Below, piece after piece: positions 59,496 to 64,000 of a DNA stretch of 64,000 nucleotides. Below the pieces are notes generated by a model that had not been told where the DNA came from, searched no databases, and saw only the letters and a list, made by a program, of their open reading frames with translations. This DNA comes from Bradyrhizobium sp. SRS-191 (GTDB lineage: Bacteria; Pseudomonadota; Alphaproteobacteria; Rhizobiales; Xanthobacteraceae). Made by a program: the position numbers and the translations under genes. Location of the stretch: NCBI RefSeq assembly GCF_024586915.1, contig NZ_JANBVS010000013.1, forward strand, positions 157,305-221,304, read 5' to 3'. Every line of letters begins with the position of its first letter. The first letter of the stretch is position 1.

Positions 59496-60290
59496 ATGCA
59501 GGTGACCGGCAAGATTGTGGTGGTCACCGGCGGAGCCCGTGGCATCGGCAAGGCGCTGTGCGAGGCATTCGCCGCGGCCGGTGCAGCGAAGGTCGTCGTT
59601 GCCGATCTCGACGAGGCCGGCGCCAAGGCCGTCGCTGAGAGCATCGGCGGCGCGGCGTTCAAGTGTGACGTCTCTCAGGAAGCCGATATCAGCCGCGTGA
59701 TCGAGGAGACCGAGCGGCAGTTCGGGCCGATCGCGCTGTTCTGCTCCAATGCCGGCATCGGCGGCGGCTTCGACCCGCTGTCGGTGAATGTTGGCGGCAC
59801 GTCCGACGAGCCGTGGTCGCGCAGCTGGGCGATCCATGTCATGGCTCATGTCTGGGCGGCGCGGCATCTGGTCCCGCTCTACAAGGCGCGCGGCGGCGGC
59901 TATTTCCTCAACACGATCTCGGCGGCCGGCCTGTTGTCGCAGGTCGGCAGCGCGCCGTATTCCACCACCAAGCATGCCGCGGTGGGCTTCGCCGAGAATC
60001 TCGCGATCTCGCACAAGGCCGACAACATCAAGGTCTCGATCCTGTGCCCGCAGGGCGTCGATACCGACATGCTGCGCTCGATTCCGAAGGGGCCGCAATC
60101 CGGCGACGGTGACCTGGCGCCGGAGCAGGTCGCACAGGACGTGATCAAGGGGCTTGCGGAGGAGAGCTTCCTGATCCTGCCGCATCCCCAGGTGCTCGGC
60201 TACATGCGCAAGAAGACCGAGAATTACGACCGCTGGCTCGGCGGCATGGCCAAGATCCAGGCCAGGATGCGCGAGGAGTTCGGGACGTAG
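59496..60290 (+). CDS. short-chain dehydrogenase/reductase
   Basis: A 264-residue classical SDR. VVTGGARGIGKAL (7-20 region) is the nucleotide-binding glycine motif, ADLDEAG suggests NAD preference through the Asp after strand 2, NAGIGGG follows, and the Ser-Tyr-Lys triad is TISAAG and YSTTKHA. The C-terminus QVLGYMRKKTENYDRWLGGM resembles SDRs linked to fatty or CoA substrates, without a defined reaction. It follows the hemolysin III gene after GGGGAGGGCTTTGC. The downstream region is a long repeat array. Confidence 0.92.
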   Translation: MQVTGKIVVVTGGARGIGKALCEAFAAAGAAKVVVADLDEAGAKAVAESIGGAAFKCDVSQEADISRVIEETERQFGPIALFCSNAGIGGGFDPLSVNVGGTSDEPWSRSWAIHVMAHVWAARHLVPLYKARGGGYFLNTISAAGLLSQVGSAPYSTTKHAAVGFAENLAISHKADNIKVSILCPQGVDTDMLRSIPKGPQSGDGDLAPEQVAQDVIKGLAEESFLILPHPQVLGYMRKKTENYDRWLGGMAKIQARMREEFGT

Positions 60291-60358
60291 TTCTGCGGGG
60301 AGGGCACAGCCGATCGTGAGCAACCGCCAGAGTTTGCTCGCACGACGCTGCGTGATAC

Positions 60359-60520
60359 AGCGCCCTCTCCCCTTGTGGGAGAGGGCAGTTCCGGCCCATC
60401 CACGTACTCGGTTGGGTGAGGGGTATCTCTCCGCGAGCGACGCGCGTGGAAAGATACCCCTCACCCAACCGAGCTTGCCGAACGTTCCTACATGCCCCCT
60501 CCCACAAGGGGAGAGGGCGC
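60359..60520. repeat. large palindromic element with perfect 21-bp inner arms
   Basis: The outer ends are inverted near-copies (60359-60386 and 60494-60520; CCCTCTCCCCTTGTGGGAG type). Each folds locally, for example GCCCTCTCCC/GGGAGAGGGC at 60362-60386. Inner arms 60407-60427 and 60453-60473 (CTCGGTTGGGTGAGGGGTA start) are perfectly complementary over 21 bp. Confidence 0.8.
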
Positions 60521-60717
60521 ATTCACTTGCAGCTCTCCGATTTCCCGATGAGCGCGTAGGGTGGGCAAAGCGGCCACTCGTAGGGCGGCGGCGTGCCCAC
60601 CGTGCATCTGCACACGCGGCGCCAATGGTGGGCACGGCGCGCGAGACAGCGGAGCTTGTTGTCAGCAGCATGCCTGCGCCTTTGCATACCCTACGGCTCA
60701 ATGCACTCCGCCGTCCT

Positions 60718-60832
60718 CCCGGCGAACGCCGGGACCCATAACCACAGGGCGTGGTTTGAGGCACGCACGTTGACCATCTCACCCGCCACGTCCGCCACGG
60801 CGTATGGATCCCGGCGTTCGCCGGGATGACGA
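60718..60832. repeat. dispersed repeat bounded by CCCGGCGAACGCCGGGA
   Basis: Bounded by CCCGGCGAACGCCGGGA and TCCCGGCGTTCGCCGGGA, each itself palindromic and inverted relative to the other. The right part resembles the end of the repeat at 46049-46220 (GTTCGCCGGGATGAC). Confidence 0.65.
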
Positions 60833-60955
60833 GGGGGAGAGATCGTGTGCATACCGTCGACAGCCGAATTGATCTGACAATTGGACATGATCTCGCGTCC
60901 CCGCGGCGTAAGACGCCCGAGTGGTGCATCGAACATGTCCCCTCGAAAACAATCG

Positions 60956-61437
60956 AAGGGCGCAGGGAATGCCGGGTGACGGCGTCACCCATGGCCCGCC
61001 TGCGGAAAAAAATGCAGGCGGCAGGTACCACAGGTGCAGCCGGATCAGCCCGGCATTCCCTGCGCGACAGTCTTAACGCTTATATCGCGCTCTCCCCGGT
61101 GTCCGGCTTGTAGCCACCGTCAGTCGTGCGATGCGCTTGCATCGTCACAACCTTGACGCCAGCATCGGGGCGCCAGGACCACGCGACTTCACGTCCGCAA
61201 GAGCATCGTTCGTCCGCACCTCCCTGAGGAAGCGCTGCGAGCTCTCGCGGCCATCGCATCCCCGCCTCGCGTGTCGTGACGATCGCGCGCAACGCCCCTT
61301 CGAGTGAGGCGGGATGCGCGGAAACATCGTCCTGATTTGCCCGACACGGCAAGGCGGCGAGGGTGCGACACTTTAACTCGACGGGCAATTGCGGCACGGC
61401 TGATATGCAGCGCCTGCCCGTCGTGCAACGGGGCCGA
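60956..61437 (-). repeat. long composite dispersed repeat, copy B (inverted)
   Basis: Read on the minus strand it shows the same landmarks as copy A in the same order: CACGACGGGCA/TGCCCGTCGAG pair, GCGCGATCGTCACGACACG, GGTCCTGGCGCCCCGATGC, ACCGGGGAGAGCGCG, then 16-bp perfect arms CGCAGGGAATGCCGGG (plus 60961-60976 and 61049-61064). Confidence 0.75.
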
Positions 61438-61833
61438 TGCAGCCGAGCGCATGTCGGCCGTGCCGCAGCCATGGTCGCAGCCCAATTTCGACGAGATTTG
61501 TCGCCGATGAGCGAACGGAGCTTGCCTTGCTATCGCGCGCTGCCGACTAATTAGTCGCATCCCCATGGACGCGTCCGCCCGTCGGCGCGCCTCGATGGCC
61601 GCGTGTTGCGACGGCTTCTCATTATCGCCTGAAACTTCCCCAGCTCGGCAAAATTTCCGCCGACCTTTGCCGGCTATTTCCAAGGCGGGGGAGCCGTCGC
61701 GCGGATGCGCAGCGTGTCATCGCGGCAGCGCCTCGGTCTCACTTGATGGCGTGCTCTCGGTTGCTTCGGTTTTGCCTTGCAAGCTCATTCACCTCATAAG
61801 ACCGGCGCGTTCGCGGTACGGACGAAGCGGCTC

Positions 61834-63519
61834 ATGGTGACGCGATCCCAGCGCGGGGTCACGCTCGCGCTCGTCGAGGTGCTGCTGCTGGCGGTCATGG
61901 TGGCCGAGCCGGCGGCCGCGCAGCAGACCATCAAGGCCAAGCCGACCGACGTCGTGCCCGGACGTGCCGACCGTCTGTTCTTCCGCCACATCACCGCACG
62001 CAGCATCTACTACAACGTTCCGCGGATCGCGACCGACAGCCGCGTTCTCATGATGCGCCAGGATCCGCGCGGCATCAGCGCGCTGCTGCGTCCCGTGCGC
62101 GAGGCCGGCGCACCATCCTTGGCAGCGCCGGGCAAGGGCACGCCGGCCGGCAGCTTCGCGTTCGGCCCGGCGGCGTTTCAGCCGGCCCGCGGCACCGCCG
62201 TTGCGGTCGCGCCGCCGACGAACCGGGCCGCAGTGGCATCGCAGTCCGCGCCCAGGCAGATCGCGGCAACGCCCGCCGCGGCGCAGCCGGCCGCCGCCGA
62301 ATCCTCCGCGGCTGCGGCGCAGCCCGCCGCCGTGCTGCGCAATCGCGACGTCTTGCCGGAGCGCAATCTCGACACGGTGAAGCCGCAGCCGGTGACGCCG
62401 GACGCGAAGCCCTATGAGCCGACGGGGCTCACGGTCGGATCGTTCCTGGTGAAGCCTGCGGTCGAAATCCAGGCCGGCTATGATACCAATCCGACCCGGC
62501 GAACCGGCGGGCCCGGATCGCCGGTGGCGATCGTCGCGACGGAGGTCTCGGTGCGCTCGCAATGGGAGCGGCATCAGCTCAACGCCGATTTCCGCGGCGC
62601 CTATACCGAGGACACCAACGTCCGCTCGCTCAGCCATCCGACCTTCGAGGCGCGGGCGCAGGGGCGATACGATGTCACCGAAGGCACAGCGCTCACAGGC
62701 GAGGCGCGCTTCGTCAACGATGCGCTGGCGCTGCCCGGCGCGCTCAAGCTGCCACGCGCCACGACATTCGGCGGCAGCGCCGGCGTGCTGCAGAAGATCG
62801 GCCCGACCGAGATCGCGTTCAAGGGATCGGCCGACCGCGTCGTCTTCAACGATGCGATGATCACGGCCAACGTGCCGCTGCGGACGCAGGACCGCAACTA
62901 CACCCAGCCGGGCGCGCAGATGCGCGTCACCTATGTGCTGACGCCGACCATCTCGCCCTTCATCGACATGAGCTTCGACCGCCGCAATCACGATCTGCAG
63001 GTCGACTTCAACGGGCAGCGCCGCGACTCCACCGGCATCGCCGCGCGCGCGGGCGCCGTCGTCAACATGGGGTCGCTGACCGGCGAGGCCTCGGTCGGCT
63101 ATCTGACGCGCCGGATGGACTCGCCCATGATGCCCAACATCAACGGCGTCATCGCGGATGCGACGCTGGCCTGGGCTGCGACCGATACGACGACGTTCGT
63201 GCTGGTGGCGCGCTCGCAGGCCTCGGAGACGCCGGCGATGAACGTCTCGGGCATCCTGTCGCGCGACGTGATCCTGCAGATGGATCATCAGTTCGAGCCC
63301 TGGCTGATCGGCACGCTGCGCGGCGGCTATGGCCAGGATCAGTTCGTCGGCATCGGCCGGGTCGACCAGCGGATGTTCCTGGCCGCCGGCGGTCTCTACA
63401 AGCTGAACCGCAACGTCCAGCTCAAGAGCGAGGTCCGCACCGAATGGACCCGCTCCAACATGCCGCTCAACAATTTCATGGCCGTGGTCGGCCTCGTCGG
63501 CGTGCGCTTCCAATATTGA
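61834..63519 (+). CDS. outer-membrane beta-barrel protein
   Basis: A 561-residue exported protein. From the ATG at 61834 the signal segment is GVTLALVEVLLLAVMVAEPAAA. Residues 30-180 are a periplasmic, Ala/Pro-rich part. From about 195 to the end there are alternating amphipathic strands (VGSFLVKPAVEIQAGYDTNP; LTGEARFVNDALALPG; LRGGYGQDQFVGIGRVDQRM) ending in VGLVGVRFQY, with terminal aromatic Tyr as expected for BAM-dependent insertion. The barrel resembles the DUF560/BBP2-like group often found with surface polysaccharide loci, but no such genes are adjacent. A TTG at 61777 is an alternative start. Cargo or ligand is unknown. Confidence 0.88.
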   Translation: MVTRSQRGVTLALVEVLLLAVMVAEPAAAQQTIKAKPTDVVPGRADRLFFRHITARSIYYNVPRIATDSRVLMMRQDPRGISALLRPVREAGAPSLAAPGKGTPAGSFAFGPAAFQPARGTAVAVAPPTNRAAVASQSAPRQIAATPAAAQPAAAESSAAAAQPAAVLRNRDVLPERNLDTVKPQPVTPDAKPYEPTGLTVGSFLVKPAVEIQAGYDTNPTRRTGGPGSPVAIVATEVSVRSQWERHQLNADFRGAYTEDTNVRSLSHPTFEARAQGRYDVTEGTALTGEARFVNDALALPGALKLPRATTFGGSAGVLQKIGPTEIAFKGSADRVVFNDAMITANVPLRTQDRNYTQPGAQMRVTYVLTPTISPFIDMSFDRRNHDLQVDFNGQRRDSTGIAARAGAVVNMGSLTGEASVGYLTRRMDSPMMPNINGVIADATLAWAATDTTTFVLVARSQASETPAMNVSGILSRDVILQMDHQFEPWLIGTLRGGYGQDQFVGIGRVDQRMFLAAGGLYKLNRNVQLKSEVRTEWTRSNMPLNNFMAVVGLVGVRFQY

Positions 63520-64000
63520 GCGGTGGCGGAGGCGGCACCGCTCGTGTAGCTGCATCTCAACTCGAACCTCTCAGTGCAAGCGGAACTCGTCGCGGCTCCG
63601 TGAAGAATGGGGAGAGGGAGCGCACCGTCGTTGTGGTGAGCGCTCATGTTCTATCGAGCTTGGGAACGTTAGTTGATCGGACGATCTCGGCCGGCAAGGG
63701 CGCTGCAAACCTCTCCCCGCCTTTTGCGGGGGCGCGACGAGCTTCGCTCGCGTTGAGAGGTCGGATTGCGCCGCCATCCGGGTGAGCAACTGTGCTTTTC
63801 GGGCGGTGCGTCCGAGCGATGGTCAGGCTGCCAGCGTTCTCGAGACCGTCAATGACGCGTTGCGCCGCCTGCGGCGGTGGCCTTCGGCCATCATTGACCG
63901 TCCCTGCGAGCGCTGGCTTGGGCGGCGGCAGGTCGGGACGGAGGGATGGCCGCCCTTCGATCGAACAAAGGGATGGCCAAGAGGTCATGCGGCCTTCGCT
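63520..64000. repeat. gene-free end with repeat-type hairpins
   Basis: Contains CCCCGC-CTTTT-GCGGGG (63715-63731), part of a block from GAATGGGGAGAGGGAGCGCA to GGATTGCGCCGCCATCCGGG (63606-63783), and 8-bp arms GTCAATGA/TCATTGAC (63849-63898). No coding sequence is supported. The window ends inside this region. Confidence 0.55.

Larger units (their letters stand above)
60291..61833. other. 1.5-kb gene-free region of dispersed repeats
   Basis: Contains three repeat blocks (60359-60520, 60718-60832, 60956-61437). Short frames, including a 130-codon minus-strand frame at 61080-61472, arise from the repeat. The stretch 61440-61833 shows no family or motif apart from probable promoter sequence for the outer-membrane protein gene. 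Confidence 0.7.

Noticed and set aside
58569..61031. N-terminal extension of ycjX giving a 1308-residue frame
   Set aside because: It is antisense to two well-supported genes, has no ycjX family similarity, and the ATG at 58568 gives normal family length.
61080..61472. 130-codon minus-strand frame
   Set aside because: Lies inside copy B of the dispersed repeat; similar frames arise wherever the repeat occurs, so I treat it as repeat-derived.
61789..63555. 588-residue minus-strand frame opposite the outer-membrane protein
   Set aside because: Arg/His/Gly-rich shadow; the plus-strand frame has a signal peptide and barrel strands.

Overview
The window is high-GC alphaproteobacterial chromosome. 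It most likely comes from Bradyrhizobium or a close Nitrobacteraceae relative: gene content and order are of that kind, and the gene-poor gaps hold several dispersed palindromic repeat families that I recall from such genomes. I saw no rRNA, tRNA, CRISPR array, transposase or phage gene. Long antisense open frames are common, as expected at this GC content, and were left out.

Layout. 1-4 kb: 3' end of an exported DUF3160 protein coupled to a CapA-like protein, then aroQ on the other strand. 4-10 kb: a Cache-type chemoreceptor, a GAF-Fis regulator lacking the AAA+ module, and an AldB-type aldehyde dehydrogenase; TGTCGC/GCGACA dyads lie on both sides of the regulator gene. 10-17 kb (mostly minus strand): a J-domain protein and a Rieske ferredoxin behind a sigma-54-like promoter, a ribose/xylose-type sugar ABC transporter with a xylulokinase-like kinase, a three-repeat beta-trefoil protein, a LacI-type operator and an SDR dehydrogenase. 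18-28 kb: two paralogous membrane diguanylate cyclases bracket an AtuA-like protein, a GMC oxidoreductase, a gamma-glutamyltransferase, and a D-aminoacylase-like amidohydrolase whose stop codon overlaps the start of a CobW-family metallochaperone GTPase.

28-40 kb: a J-TPR membrane protein, a DapA-family aldolase/lyase, an orphan form II CoxL-like molybdenum hydroxylase, a TctD/TctE-like two-component pair divergent from a NitT/TauT-type ABC operon, and a second two-component pair. 40-45 kb: a Gly-rich secreted peptide, a lemA-TPM-TPM operon, and a WYL regulator divergent from a glutathione transferase over a perfect 27-bp dyad. 45-54 kb: a beta-helix exported protein, a 1.2-kb repeat-filled gap, a long Ala/Lys/Pro/Glu-rich membrane protein, an exported protein with a c-type heme motif, a class III CoA-transferase, cspA, and a multidomain cyclase joining a membrane domain, a [2Fe-2S] ferredoxin and a class III nucleotide cyclase. 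54-64 kb: a GT39-like glycosyltransferase, ycjX-ycjF, a hemolysin III family protein with an SDR, a 1.5-kb repeat-filled gap, and an outer-membrane beta-barrel protein.

How it fits together. Most loci are small independent units: sugar uptake and phosphorylation, aldehyde oxidation, D-amino-acid or peptide turnover, anion/sulfonate-type import with its own two-component system, and c-di-GMP and cyclic-nucleotide signalling. The points most worth a second look are the redox-cyclase fusion, the sigma-54-linked Rieske/J-protein pair, the shared dyads around the GAF-Fis regulator, the amidohydrolase-CobW coupling, the three-repeat trefoil, and the two inverted copies of a long dispersed repeat.
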